From positions 17,366-81,365 of the forward strand of contig NZ_LPUY01000064.1 of the NCBI RefSeq assembly GCF_001518015.1: a stretch of DNA of 64,000 bases. Reading direction: 5' to 3'. The DNA is from Tritonibacter horizontis. Its GTDB lineage: Bacteria > Pseudomonadota > Alphaproteobacteria > Rhodobacterales > Rhodobacteraceae. The translations under genes and the position numbers were made by a program. Shown one piece after another: positions 35,082 through 43,699 of this stretch. The notes beneath the pieces were generated by a model that saw nothing but the letters and a program-made list of their open reading frames with translations, was not told where the DNA came from and ran no database searches. Each line of letters opens with the position of its first letter. The first letter of the stretch is position 1.

Positions 35082-36599
35082 TTACATCACCGCGCCGATT
35101 TGCCAGGGCACGAACTCCACCGCGCCAAAGCCTTGCGCCTCGCTCTTGGTCTGCGCACCAGACGCCACCTTGAGCATCAGATCAAAGATCTCCTGCCCTT
35201 TTGCCTCAAGGCTCACCCCCTCCAGAATATCGCCGCAGTTCACGTCCATATCCGGTTCCATCCGCCGCCAGAGATCTGGGTTGGAGGCCAGTTTCAGCGA
35301 GGGCACGGGCTGGTACCCCGAAACGCTGCCGCGCCCGGTGGTAAAGGCGATCAAATTCGCACCAGAGGCGATTTGCCCGGTCACCGAACAGGGATCGTAG
35401 CCAGGACTGTCCATAAAGACAAAGCCGGGCTGGTCGATCGGTTCGGCAAACTTATAGACCCCGGCCAACGGCGCGCTACCGCCCTTGGCCACTGCCCCAA
35501 GCGATTTTTCCAGGATCGTGGTCAGACCGCCGCGCTTGTTCCCCGGCGAGGGATTGTTGTCCATCTCGCCGAAATTGCGGGCTGTGTAGTCTTCCCACCA
35601 GTCGATCAGATCGACAATCTTGCGCCCCGTTGGTTCATCCACCGCCCGCCGGGTCAGCAAATGCTCTGCGCCGTAAATCTCTGACGTTTCCGACAGGATC
35701 GAAGTGCCGCCATGGCGCACCAGCAGATCCGAGGCCACCCCAAGCGCGGGGTTCGCCGTAATCCCGGAATAGCCGTCGGATCCGCCACATTGCATCCCCA
35801 GCACCAAATGGGCAGCCGCGGCAGGTTCGCGCACCGCCTTGTTCGCTTCGGCGGCCAACTCGCGCAGGATGGCGCGCCCCTTGTCAATCGTGGCACGGGT
35901 GCCGCCCTGCTGCTGGATGGTCATATATCTGAACCGCGCGCTGTCCTTCAACGCCTTGCGGTCCACCAGATCCGGGATCTGCATCACCTCGCAGCCAAGC
36001 CCGATCATCAAGATCGCGCCGAAATTTGCACTATGGCCGTATCCGGCAAGGGTCCGGAACAAGGTTTCATAGCCTTCGCCCTTCCCCGACATGCCGCAGC
36101 CAGAGCCGTGCACGATGGGCACGATACCATCGACGTTGGGAAACTCATCCAGCAGGTTTTCCCGCGCCACCGCCTCCGCGATGAAGCGCGCGACGGAACC
36201 GGCGCAGTTCACCGAGGTCAGAATGCCGATATAATTCCGCGTCCCGACACGTCCCGAAGGGCGATGGAAGCCGAGAAACTCGGCACGCCCCTCCGGGTCC
36301 GGCAGAGCCACCGCCGCCGCCCCGAACTGATAGTCCTGCTTGTGCGCGCCCATCCCGAGGTTGTGAACATGAACATGCGCCCCCGGCGCGATATCCACGA
36401 GGGCCGTCCCGATAATCTGGCCATATTTCAGGATGTTTTCGCCAGCGGAGATCGCGCGCAATGCGATCTTATGTCCGGCGGGCACCGCCTCTCGTGCGGT
36501 GACGTTGCCGGGCAGCGCCGTCCCGTCGGGCACGGTGCGAAGGGCAACAAGAACGTTGTCTGCGTCATGCAGGCACAGGGCAAAAGGCTGGTCAGTCAT
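35082..36599 (-). CDS. UxaA-family altronate dehydratase-like enzyme, probable L-fuconate dehydratase
   Basis: A two-domain UxaA-family dehydratase of 505 residues: an N-terminal SAF-like domain (to about residue 95), then the main domain with GRVGTRNYIGILTSVNCAG, HGSGCGMSGKG and MQCGGSDGYSG, whose cysteines are the family hallmark. Classical members dehydrate D-altronate or galactarate. In this cluster, which has fuconolactonase and mutarotase partners but no enolase-superfamily dehydratase, it most likely dehydrates L-fuconate, as UxaA-type genes do in the Campylobacter fucose island (from memory). The ATG at 36599 and a GTG at 36614 are both possible starts. Confidence 0.82.
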   Translation of the reverse strand: MTDQPFALCLHDADNVLVALRTVPDGTALPGNVTAREAVPAGHKIALRAISAGENILKYGQIIGTALVDIAPGAHVHVHNLGMGAHKQDYQFGAAAVALPDPEGRAEFLGFHRPSGRVGTRNYIGILTSVNCAGSVARFIAEAVARENLLDEFPNVDGIVPIVHGSGCGMSGKGEGYETLFRTLAGYGHSANFGAILMIGLGCEVMQIPDLVDRKALKDSARFRYMTIQQQGGTRATIDKGRAILRELAAEANKAVREPAAAAHLVLGMQCGGSDGYSGITANPALGVASDLLVRHGGTSILSETSEIYGAEHLLTRRAVDEPTGRKIVDLIDWWEDYTARNFGEMDNNPSPGNKRGGLTTILEKSLGAVAKGGSAPLAGVYKFAEPIDQPGFVFMDSPGYDPCSVTGQIASGANLIAFTTGRGSVSGYQPVPSLKLASNPDLWRRMEPDMDVNCGDILEGVSLEAKGQEIFDLMLKVASGAQTKSEAQGFGAVEFVPWQIGAVM

Positions 36600-36610
36600 G
36601 GGCGTGTCTT

Positions 36611-37621
36611 TCACGGTGTCACAAGCACCTTGATCAGGTGGTCGCGGGAAGCGGCGAGTTCACCAAACCGGTCTGGCAAGACCGAGAGCGGCAGCACATC
36701 CGAGGCAATCGCATCGGTCGGAATCAACCCCTGGCGGATGGCGTCCATGACCTGGTCAAAATCCGCCTTCAGCGCATTCCGGCTGCCAATGATCCGGGTC
36801 TCCCGCTTGTGGAACTCCGCGTCGGCAAAGGTGATGTTTTCCTTCACCACACTCACAAGCACGCTACTGCCGCCATGCGCCACCAGAGGGAACCCGGCTT
36901 CGATCGCCTGGGCATTTCCGGTCGCATCAAAAACCAGATCGAACCCTTCGGCAAGGTCTCCGGTCAGAATGTCATCCCCGACCAGATGGGTCTGGTCAAA
37001 CCCAAACAGGGACGTGGCCGCCGCCAGTCGCTGGGCGCTGAGGTCCATCAAATGCACCTCTGCCCCGGCGATCCGTGCAAAAAGCGCGGTCCCCAGCCCG
37101 ATCGGCCCGGCGCCGGTGACCAGCACCTGATCCCCTGCCCCGCAGCCCGAGCGCGACACCGCATGGGCGCCAATGGCCAGAAATTCGACCATCGCGGCCT
37201 GCACGGCGGTCAGCCCCGTCGCCGGGTAAAGGTTGCTTTCGGGCACCGCGATCCGGGCGCACATGCCGCCATCGGTGTGCACCCCCAGAACCGCAATGGC
37301 GCTGCAGCAGTTGGGCTTGCCGCGCCGACAGGCCCGGCAGGTGCCACAGGAAAGATAGGGGTTTATCACGACCAGCTGCCCAGCATCAGGGCCGTCCACC
37401 AGATGGCCGGACAGCTCATGGCCGATCATGCGCGGGTAATTCAGAAACGGGTGTTTGCCTTCAAAGATGTGATAATCCGTGCCGCAGATCCCAATCGCGG
37501 CGATATCCACCAGACGCGCACCATCCGGCGCCCGCTGCGGCTTGGGCCGTTCCTCCAGCGCAAAGCTGCCCGGTTCGACACACACACCGCATGTCATGAT
37601 GTCCTGGGCAAGATCCTTCAT
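36611..37621 (-). CDS. Zinc-dependent medium-chain alcohol dehydrogenase
   Basis: A 336-residue MDR enzyme with the catalytic zinc site GICGTDYH and GHELSGH, the structural zinc cysteines in YLSCGTCRACRRGKPNCC, and the NAD-binding VTGAGPIGLGTALFA. The ATG at 37621 has GGAGG 7 bp upstream and overlaps the ATPase stop (ATGA). It resembles sugar-acid dehydrogenases such as L-galactonate oxidoreductase. A side-route in deoxy-sugar or galactonate oxidation is likely; the exact substrate is unknown. Confidence 0.85.
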   Translation of the reverse strand: MKDLAQDIMTCGVCVEPGSFALEERPKPQRAPDGARLVDIAAIGICGTDYHIFEGKHPFLNYPRMIGHELSGHLVDGPDAGQLVVINPYLSCGTCRACRRGKPNCCSAIAVLGVHTDGGMCARIAVPESNLYPATGLTAVQAAMVEFLAIGAHAVSRSGCGAGDQVLVTGAGPIGLGTALFARIAGAEVHLMDLSAQRLAAATSLFGFDQTHLVGDDILTGDLAEGFDLVFDATGNAQAIEAGFPLVAHGGSSVLVSVVKENITFADAEFHKRETRIIGSRNALKADFDQVMDAIRQGLIPTDAIASDVLPLSVLPDRFGELAASRDHLIKVLVTP

Positions 37622-38394
37622 TGTGCCACCTCCAGATTGCGGGCGGACCAATCGGTCGGCAGTTCGCCTTTGACGATCAGGCTCAGCACGTCGTCCTTGG
37701 TCACCTCGTCAATGCCATGCGCGCCAACCAGACGCCCCTTGTTCATCACCACGATCCGATCACACAGGTCGAACACATCGTGCATATCGTGGCTGACCAG
37801 CAGGATCCCGATCCCTTCGGCCTGCAACTGACGAATGAGATCCGCAACCATGGCCGTCTCTGACGGCCCCAGCGCTGCGGTTGGTTCGTCCATGATCAGC
37901 ACGCGGGTGTCAAAATAGATCGCCCGCGCGATGGCGATCACCTGCCGCTGGCCCCCCGACAGCGACGAGACCGGATCGGACAGGTTCTTGAAATTCGGAT
38001 TGAGCCGCGCCAGCACCTTGCGGGATTCCTCCAACATGCGGGCATCGTCCAGATTGCCAAAACGGGTTTTCAGTTCGCGGCCCAGAAACAGGTTCGACGG
38101 GGCGTCCAGATGGTCCGCAAGCGCCAGCGTTTGATAGATCGTCTCGATCCCGGCATCGCGGGCATCGTTGGGGTCCTCAAAACTGACGGTCTGGCCATTG
38201 ACGCGGATTTCGCCCGCGCTTGGCGTCATGGCCCCGGCCAGAATGCGCATCAGACAGGATTTCCCGGCGCCATTGTGCCCCAGCACACCAACCACCTCGC
38301 CCGGATAAAGATCGAGCGAGACCCTGTCGACGGCCCGCACCCCACCAAAGTGTTTTTCGATACCGGTCATCTCGACCAAGGGTGTTTGCGACAT
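37618..38394 (-). CDS. Sugar ABC transporter ATP-binding protein, single-domain (FrcA type)
   Basis: A 258-residue ATPase with Walker A GHNGAGKS, signature LSGGQRQV and Walker B VLIMDEPTAALG. It belongs to the CUT2 ribose/fructose type but has one nucleotide-binding domain, as FrcA does, so it would act as a homodimer. The ATG at 38394 has AAAGG upstream; a longer frame to 38553 runs through the intercistronic hairpin and into the binding-protein gene and is rejected. It works with the permease and binding protein upstream. Confidence 0.92.
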   Translation of the reverse strand: MSQTPLVEMTGIEKHFGGVRAVDRVSLDLYPGEVVGVLGHNGAGKSCLMRILAGAMTPSAGEIRVNGQTVSFEDPNDARDAGIETIYQTLALADHLDAPSNLFLGRELKTRFGNLDDARMLEESRKVLARLNPNFKNLSDPVSSLSGGQRQVIAIARAIYFDTRVLIMDEPTAALGPSETAMVADLIRQLQAEGIGILLVSHDMHDVFDLCDRIVVMNKGRLVGAHGIDEVTKDDVLSLIVKGELPTDWSARNLEVAQ

Positions 38395-38435
38395 GAGCTG
38401 CCTTTCTGCCGTATTGGGTCTGCACATCAATGGGA

Positions 38436-38460
38436 CGAGGGCGTTCATCGAACGCCCTCG
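38436..38460 (-). promoter_or_regulatory. Intercistronic stem-loop after the binding-protein gene
   Basis: A perfect 10-bp inverted repeat (CGAGGGCGTT/AACGCCCTCG) with a 5-nt loop and no T-run lies between the binding-protein and ATPase genes. It probably stabilises or partly terminates the upstream message, allowing excess binding protein. Confidence 0.65.
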
Positions 38461-38470
38461 CTGTTCGGGC

Positions 38471-39409
38471 TCAGTACAGAACGTTCTGTGCCTTGTCGGT
38501 GTCGATGTTTTCCTGATCGACCAACACCACGCCGGTGTTGATAAAGCTGTCAACCTTCTCGCCTGCGAGAATGTCGATGACCGCGTTCACACCCAATTCC
38601 CCCATGGCGAAAGACCCCTGGACCGCTGTGGCCTCCATCAGGCCCTCGCGGACAAACTGCTGCAGGTCCTCGTTGCCGTCAAAGCCCAGCGCCACCAGCT
38701 CGCCGGCTTTACCGGCCTGCATGATTGCGCGGCCCATGCCGACTGCGGTTGGTTCGTTCGCCCCGAAAATACCGACCAGATCCGGGTTGGAGGCCAGGAT
38801 GTCGGTGGTCTGGTTGAGCGCCAGCGCCATCTGGCTCTGCGAGTAGTAGGGCCCGACGATCTCCAGGTTGGAATTCGCCGCCAGATACTCGGAGAAACAG
38901 CCAACCCGGCCAATTTCAGAGCCAACACCCGCAACATAGGACATCACGGCGACTTTGCCTTCGGTGCCTGCCTCGGCAATCATCCGCTTTGCGACTTCTT
39001 CGCCGGCCGCGCAGTTATCGGTCGACAGGAACGCCTGATAGGTGCCTTTGGCGCTGTCGGTCAGGGCGCTGTCGATGATCACAACCGGGATCCCGCTTTC
39101 GAACGCGCGCTTGACAGCCGGGGCAAGTGCCTCGGGGTCCGACGGCGCCAGCACGATGCCGGAAACGCCACGGTTGATCGCGTTTTCGACCATGTTGACC
39201 TGATCGGCCACCGCGCTTTCGGTCGCGGGACCGTCAAAGGTAAAGCTGTGCTCGGACTGGGCTTCAATGGCCGCTTGCGCGCCTTTGTTGACGTTCTGCC
39301 AGAAATTCGAGCTCGTGGTCTTGACGATAACCGCGATTTCACCGGCCTGGGCCAGCCCTGCGGACAGGGCCATGACCGACGCAAACATTCCAAGTTTAAG
39401 GGACCGCAT
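38471..39409 (-). CDS. Periplasmic sugar-binding protein, ribose/CUT2 type
   Basis: A 312-residue protein with a signal peptide (MRSLKLGMFASVMALSAGLA, cleavage after AQA) and a Peripla_BP_4 fold, e.g. GVSGIVLAPSDPEALAPAV and LVALGFDGNEDLQQFV. It captures a monosaccharide for the CUT2 importer. The cluster content suggests L-fucose or a stereochemically similar sugar. A GAGGAGG ribosome site lies 8 bp before the ATG. Confidence 0.92.
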   Translation of the reverse strand: MRSLKLGMFASVMALSAGLAQAGEIAVIVKTTSSNFWQNVNKGAQAAIEAQSEHSFTFDGPATESAVADQVNMVENAINRGVSGIVLAPSDPEALAPAVKRAFESGIPVVIIDSALTDSAKGTYQAFLSTDNCAAGEEVAKRMIAEAGTEGKVAVMSYVAGVGSEIGRVGCFSEYLAANSNLEIVGPYYSQSQMALALNQTTDILASNPDLVGIFGANEPTAVGMGRAIMQAGKAGELVALGFDGNEDLQQFVREGLMEATAVQGSFAMGELGVNAVIDILAGEKVDSFINTGVVLVDQENIDTDKAQNVLY

Positions 39410-39499
39410 CTCATTTCCTCCTCTGAAGAGATATTGGTTAATCTTGTCTTCTCGTTGACCGGCGCCGCCCTCCGTCTGCGGCGCCGATTTCGTTTTGCG

Positions 39500-40534
39500 T
39501 CAGGGTCGATTGCGGATCTGGTCGATCCAGACCGCCCCAATCACCACTGCGCCAATCACGATCTGCTGGATAAAGGCCGACACCCCGGCCATGTTCAGGC
39601 CATTGCGCAGGATGCCGATGATGAACGCGCCAATCATGGTGCCGGACACGGTGCCAACACCGCCCGACAGGGACGCCCCGCCGATGACCGCCGCCGCAAT
39701 CGCGTCGAGTTCGTACATCACGCCTTCGCTCGGTTGGGCCGTCACCAGACGCGACATCAGGACATTGCCCGCCAGACCTGCCAGCGCCCCCGACATAACG
39801 TAAGCGTAGAGCTTGACCTGATCGACCCGGACCCCTGACAAACGCGCCGCTTCCTGGTGCGAGCCGGTGGCATAGATATGACGCCCGATCTGACGACGCG
39901 ACAACATGTAGGCCGCCGCGATTGCAACCAAAAGCAACAGGATCGCCGGATAGGGAATGCCGGGAAAGATCACTTTGGGGAACCCGTTCGGCTGCATCTC
40001 GACGACACGGAACAGGGCGCCATTGCCGAGCCGACCAAAGGCCTCGCCCAGTTGCGAAATCGGGGCCGCCCCTGTCAGTTGCAAGGCAAGGCCCCGCGCC
40101 ATAAGCATCATGCCCAGCGTTGCCACAAAGGGCGGGATCTTGAGCCGCGTCACCACCAATCCGTTGACCGCCCCGCAGGCAGCCCCGACGACGACTCCGA
40201 TCGCCATTGCCGGCGCGACCGGCAGGCCGGCCTTGACCGTCATTGCCGTCGCCACGCCCGAAAGCGCCAGAACGGACCCCACCGACAGATCAATGCCGCC
40301 GGTGATGATGACCATGGTCATCCCGATCCCCAAAAGACCGATCACCGAGGTCTGCAACAGGATTGTCAGCCCGTTATTGACGGAAAAGAATGCCTGGCTC
40401 GCCAGAGAGAACCCAGCGATCAACAGCAACAACGTCAGAAGCGCGGACAAGCGGTGGATTTTGGTTGCATCCGGCATCAGGCCTGCAAGCGGCGTGCTCG
40501 TGCGACCCTGAGCAGGTTTTACGGCTTGTGACAT
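39500..40534 (-). CDS. Sugar ABC transporter permease, RbsC/CUT2 type
   Basis: A 344-residue integral membrane permease with 8-10 hydrophobic segments and the CUT2 signatures ITGGIDLSVGSVLALSG and the cytoplasmic RQIGRHIYATGSHQEAARLS loop. It is the first gene of the minus-strand operon, with AAAGGGGGG upstream of the ATG, and is transcribed divergently from the GntR-like regulator. It forms the importer with the binding protein and ATPase that follow. Confidence 0.93.
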   Translation of the reverse strand: MSQAVKPAQGRTSTPLAGLMPDATKIHRLSALLTLLLLIAGFSLASQAFFSVNNGLTILLQTSVIGLLGIGMTMVIITGGIDLSVGSVLALSGVATAMTVKAGLPVAPAMAIGVVVGAACGAVNGLVVTRLKIPPFVATLGMMLMARGLALQLTGAAPISQLGEAFGRLGNGALFRVVEMQPNGFPKVIFPGIPYPAILLLLVAIAAAYMLSRRQIGRHIYATGSHQEAARLSGVRVDQVKLYAYVMSGALAGLAGNVLMSRLVTAQPSEGVMYELDAIAAAVIGGASLSGGVGTVSGTMIGAFIIGILRNGLNMAGVSAFIQQIVIGAVVIGAVWIDQIRNRP

Positions 40535-40667
40535 ACGCCCCCCTTTCGCATGTTTGCATTTAATTATTTAAAACATAAATAGGGGTAGCGCGATTCCTGT
40601 CAATGGTTTTTAATAATTCCGTACAAAAACAGAGTCAGCGCCCAATGACGCTCAGGAAGGCAGGCCC
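40535..40667. promoter_or_regulatory. Divergent promoter with candidate operator TATTTA-N5-TAAATA
   Basis: This AT-rich spacer separates the permease operon from the regulator gene. It holds the perfect 6-bp inverted repeat TATTTA-AAACA-TAAATA (40565-40581). The sequence ATTATTTAAAACATA (40563-40577) recurs with one mismatch in the second divergent promoter of this cluster (43665-43679). This is the likely binding site of the cluster regulator. Confidence 0.6.
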
Positions 40668-41570
40668 ATGGCACGCAGCGACACCAGATACCGGGAAGCC
40701 TACAATCGGCTCCTTGCCTATTGCGAAACGCTCCCGGTGGAGGCCACGATCCCCTCGGAATCCCGCCTGGCAGAAATCGCCGGCGTCAGCAGAACGGTCA
40801 TTCGCCGCTGCCTCAGCCGCCTTGAAGGTCTGGAGCTGATTTCCTGGGAAGGGCGCGAGAAACGCCTGTTGCGCGCCCCGCGCGCCGAGGACCGGATCGC
40901 CCAGCCAGACGCCAGCCCGGACCGAAGCGATCTGGAACAGCGGTTCCTGGACTGGGTGTTGCGATTCGACGTCCCCGCGAACACGCCGCTTTCCGTGGCG
41001 GAACTCTCCCGGACGTTTGAGGTGCCGCAGCACGATCTCAAGGAGTTCCTCGCCGGCCTCAGCCGCTTTGGGCTGGTGCAGCGTCGCCCACAAGGGGGGT
41101 GGATTCTCCTCGGCTTCACCAAGGATTTCGCGATTGAACTGTCCGATTTCAGATCGGTGCTAGAGGTCAACGCCGTAACCCAGGTCACCGAAGCGCCGGT
41201 CGATCACCCGGTCTGGTCCGACATCCGCCAGTTGCGGGCGGACCATCACGCGCTAAAGGACGCCATTGATACGGATTTCCACGAATTCTCAAAACTCGAC
41301 GAACGCTTTCATCAGACCATCAATTCGGTGGTGCGAAACCGCTTTATCGCCGAGTTTCAAAAGGTGATCTCGCTGATCTTTCACTACCACTACATGTGGG
41401 ACAAGACCGAGGAGAAGATCCGCAACGCCGCCGCGATAGACGAACATTTGCAGATCATTGATGCGCTCGAAGCCCGCGATGTGGAGGCCGCCCGCGCGGC
41501 GACCCAGCGCCACTTGCGGACCTCCAAAACAACGCTTTTGTCCTCACTGCGCCATCACGATCTGGGCTGA
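40668..41570 (+). CDS. GntR/FadR-like regulator of the sugar cluster
   Basis: A 300-residue regulator. An N-terminal winged helix (IPSESRLAEIAGVSRTVIRR) is followed by a second HTH-like segment (PLSVAELSRTFEVPQHDLKE) and a helical FCD-like effector domain with His residues at FHQTINSVVRNRF and HLQIIDALEARD. It lies divergent from the transporter operon and convergent, only 5 bp away, with the aldo/keto reductase gene. It probably represses both divergent promoters of the cluster. Confidence 0.85.
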   Translation: MARSDTRYREAYNRLLAYCETLPVEATIPSESRLAEIAGVSRTVIRRCLSRLEGLELISWEGREKRLLRAPRAEDRIAQPDASPDRSDLEQRFLDWVLRFDVPANTPLSVAELSRTFEVPQHDLKEFLAGLSRFGLVQRRPQGGWILLGFTKDFAIELSDFRSVLEVNAVTQVTEAPVDHPVWSDIRQLRADHHALKDAIDTDFHEFSKLDERFHQTINSVVRNRFIAEFQKVISLIFHYHYMWDKTEEKIRNAAAIDEHLQIIDALEARDVEAARAATQRHLRTSKTTLLSSLRHHDLG

Positions 41571-41575
41571 TCGCC

Positions 41576-42544
41576 TCAGCGCCACAGCGCGGCGGCCGCC
41601 TCGGGCACCGGCTGCGCCAGCGCCTCCAGATTGCGCAGCAAGGAGGCAGGCTTCGCCGTCCCCAACAGCACCGAGGCCACCGCCGGATGCTGGCGTGCAA
41701 ACTGAAGCGCCGCCGTTGCCAGTGAAAGGCCATGCTCTGCCGCCTGCGCCTCCAACGCGCCGACCCGGTCGAGGATCTCGCGCGGTGCCGGGCCGTAGTC
41801 GTAGGTCGCCCCCGGGGTCGGGCCGGTCGCCAGGATGCCGGAGTTGAAAACACCCCCCAGCACCAGACTGCACCCGGCGGCGCGGCAGGCAGGCACCAGC
41901 TCTGCTTCGGCAGACCGATCCAGCAGCGTCAGGCGGCCGGCCAGCAGGATCACATCCAGCGGCCCGGCCTCACGCATCACGTCCAGGCAGACCTCGCACT
42001 CATTGACGCCCAGCCCAAAGGCCCGAATGCGCCCCGCGTCGCGCAACCGCCGCAGCTGCGCATAGCCCGACCCCAGGAAATCCTCCATATGGGCCTTGTT
42101 TGCCTCGGCCCCATGGGTATAGGCGCCGATATCGTGGACATAGAGAATATCCACATCAGAGCGCCCCAGACGGGCGCAGCTTTGCTCGAAACTCTCCGCG
42201 ATTCCATCGGCGGAATAGTCATAGCGCACATCATTCTGGGCAGGATTGACATAGCTGTCCGCCTCCGCGATTGGCGCCTTGGCCGGGGACAGGACGCGCC
42301 CCACCTTGGTCGAGATCCGCGCCTCCGGATGGCGGGTCAGGAACGCGCCCAGCCGTTGTTCCGACAGGCCGCGCCCATAGTGCGGCGCGGTGTCAAAATA
42401 CCGTATCCCCCCGTCCCAGGCGGCATCCAGAACGGCTGCGGCCTGCACGTCGCTGACCTCCCGATAGAGGTTTCCGATACTGGCACAGCCAAAGGCAACC
42501 TCGGTCACCGAAAGCCCGGTCTGTCCGATCTGGCGTGTCTTCAT
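41576..42544 (-). CDS. Aldo/keto reductase, probable L-fucose (D-threo-aldose) 1-dehydrogenase
   Basis: A 322-residue AKR-fold enzyme with the catalytic set in YFDTAPHYGRGLSEQRLG (Asp, Tyr), ISTKVGRVL (Lys) and ILYVHDIG (His). It closely matches the D-threo-aldose/L-fucose dehydrogenase group that oxidises the C1 of fucose to fuconolactone. Its start overlaps the stop of the polyol-dehydrogenase-type gene (ATGA). Together with the lactonase and mutarotase across the divergent promoter it makes up the first steps of the pathway. Confidence 0.88.
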   Translation of the reverse strand: MKTRQIGQTGLSVTEVAFGCASIGNLYREVSDVQAAAVLDAAWDGGIRYFDTAPHYGRGLSEQRLGAFLTRHPEARISTKVGRVLSPAKAPIAEADSYVNPAQNDVRYDYSADGIAESFEQSCARLGRSDVDILYVHDIGAYTHGAEANKAHMEDFLGSGYAQLRRLRDAGRIRAFGLGVNECEVCLDVMREAGPLDVILLAGRLTLLDRSAEAELVPACRAAGCSLVLGGVFNSGILATGPTPGATYDYGPAPREILDRVGALEAQAAEHGLSLATAALQFARQHPAVASVLLGTAKPASLLRNLEALAQPVPEAAAALWR

Positions 42545-43638
42545 GATCCATTCCTTTCAAGCGCCGCCTGCAGCATCGGCTTGTCGCCGGTATCGCCCTG
42601 CGCCCGGGCCCAATCGACAAAAGCCGCGATGCGACGGTTCAATTTTTCGCTGTGGTTTTGCGCAATATCTTCCAGCTTGTGATCCAGGAACGGGTTGGCG
42701 AACCGTTCGCATGTGGCGGCGATATAGGCGGCGATTCCGTCGGCCTCACCCGCCGCCACAAACCCGGGCGCAACTTCGTTGGCGTAGAGGTCGCGCAGCC
42801 GGTCTGCGGGTTCCCGGTCTGCCATGACATCGCGCACATAGGTGGCACCGGATCGCCCGCGCGCCATCCAGTCCGAAACCATCCAGGTGTGGCCAAGGTT
42901 CAGGACAAACAGCTTTTGCCGCTCAACCGGACCAAGGTCGGAAACCACCTGGATCGAGGGATGTTCGCAGGGCAGCTTCAGCCCCGGCTGATCCTCGATC
43001 GCCCAGAGCGCATAGGGCTCCGCAATGGCACCGGCGGGGTGCAGCGGCTCCGACACGATGCGGTCGACCAGGGAATTGACCCAGATCACCTCTGTCATCA
43101 GCCATTCGCGATAGGCTGGCTCCATTCCTTTCGCGACCTCCAGCACCAGATCGCGCAGCACGGTGCCATTGTTGCGGACCAGCTCCGTGGGAATCACCTG
43201 CACCCCGGCCCCGCCCGCCGCATAGCGCAGTCGCAACAAATGCGCGAGCTTTGCCGGGTAGGACATGCCCAGATCAAAGGTCGCGGCATGGTCCACCGGC
43301 TGCGGGCGGAACCCGGCATCGGCTGTGTTTGACAGGATTATCTCGGCCTCATGCGCCACCAGATGCTCCACTTCGGCCAGATCCGCCCCCAGGGACAGGC
43401 CGCGATGGATCGCATTGACCCGCCGCAGCTCGTCAATGCGGCGTCCGTCCAGAAGCCCGCGAATCTTGACGTCATACCCCGCCGCAAGCGCCGCCACGCG
43501 CCCCGCCCGAGAGGGGTCGCCGCTGGTCTGCACGACAGTCACCGGCCGGGCCTCCGGCGCGGCTTCGGACAAAAACAGGTCCACATGCGCCTGCAGAAAG
43601 CGGCTTGTTCCAAATTGCAAAACAGATGGAATTGGCAT
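42541..43638 (-). CDS. Mannitol dehydrogenase-family protein (UxaB/tagaturonate-reductase-like)
   Basis: A 365-residue polyol/uronate dehydrogenase. The N-terminal nucleotide-binding stretch reads VLQFGTSRFLQAHVDLFLSE, and the family's C-terminal helical domain shows the NGTVLRDLVLEV and NLGHTWMVSDW segments. It is shorter than classical UxaB (about 480 residues) but longer than a fragment, so it is a compact subfamily member. It is the first gene of the minus-strand pair with the aldose dehydrogenase. Its substrate is unknown; a ketose or uronate side-entry into the pathway is a guess. Confidence 0.78.
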   Translation of the reverse strand: MPIPSVLQFGTSRFLQAHVDLFLSEAAPEARPVTVVQTSGDPSRAGRVAALAAGYDVKIRGLLDGRRIDELRRVNAIHRGLSLGADLAEVEHLVAHEAEIILSNTADAGFRPQPVDHAATFDLGMSYPAKLAHLLRLRYAAGGAGVQVIPTELVRNNGTVLRDLVLEVAKGMEPAYREWLMTEVIWVNSLVDRIVSEPLHPAGAIAEPYALWAIEDQPGLKLPCEHPSIQVVSDLGPVERQKLFVLNLGHTWMVSDWMARGRSGATYVRDVMADREPADRLRDLYANEVAPGFVAAGEADGIAAYIAATCERFANPFLDHKLEDIAQNHSEKLNRRIAAFVDWARAQGDTGDKPMLQAALERNGS

Positions 43639-43699
43639 TGACGATCCTCCCAGTTTGGTTTGTTATTATTTAGAACATATCTGCATGCAAGGAAAATCC
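43639..43699. promoter_or_regulatory. Second divergent promoter with the same candidate operator
   Basis: The 61-bp spacer between the divergent UxaB-like and amidohydrolase genes contains ATTATTTAGAACATA (43665-43679), 14 of 15 bases identical to the element in the permease/regulator promoter. This supports shared control by the GntR-like protein. Confidence 0.6.

Noticed and set aside
37618..38553. Longer version of the fucose-type ABC ATPase starting at 38553
   Set aside because: The extension crosses an intercistronic hairpin and the binding-protein gene; the ATG at 38394 has a ribosome site and gives the normal length.
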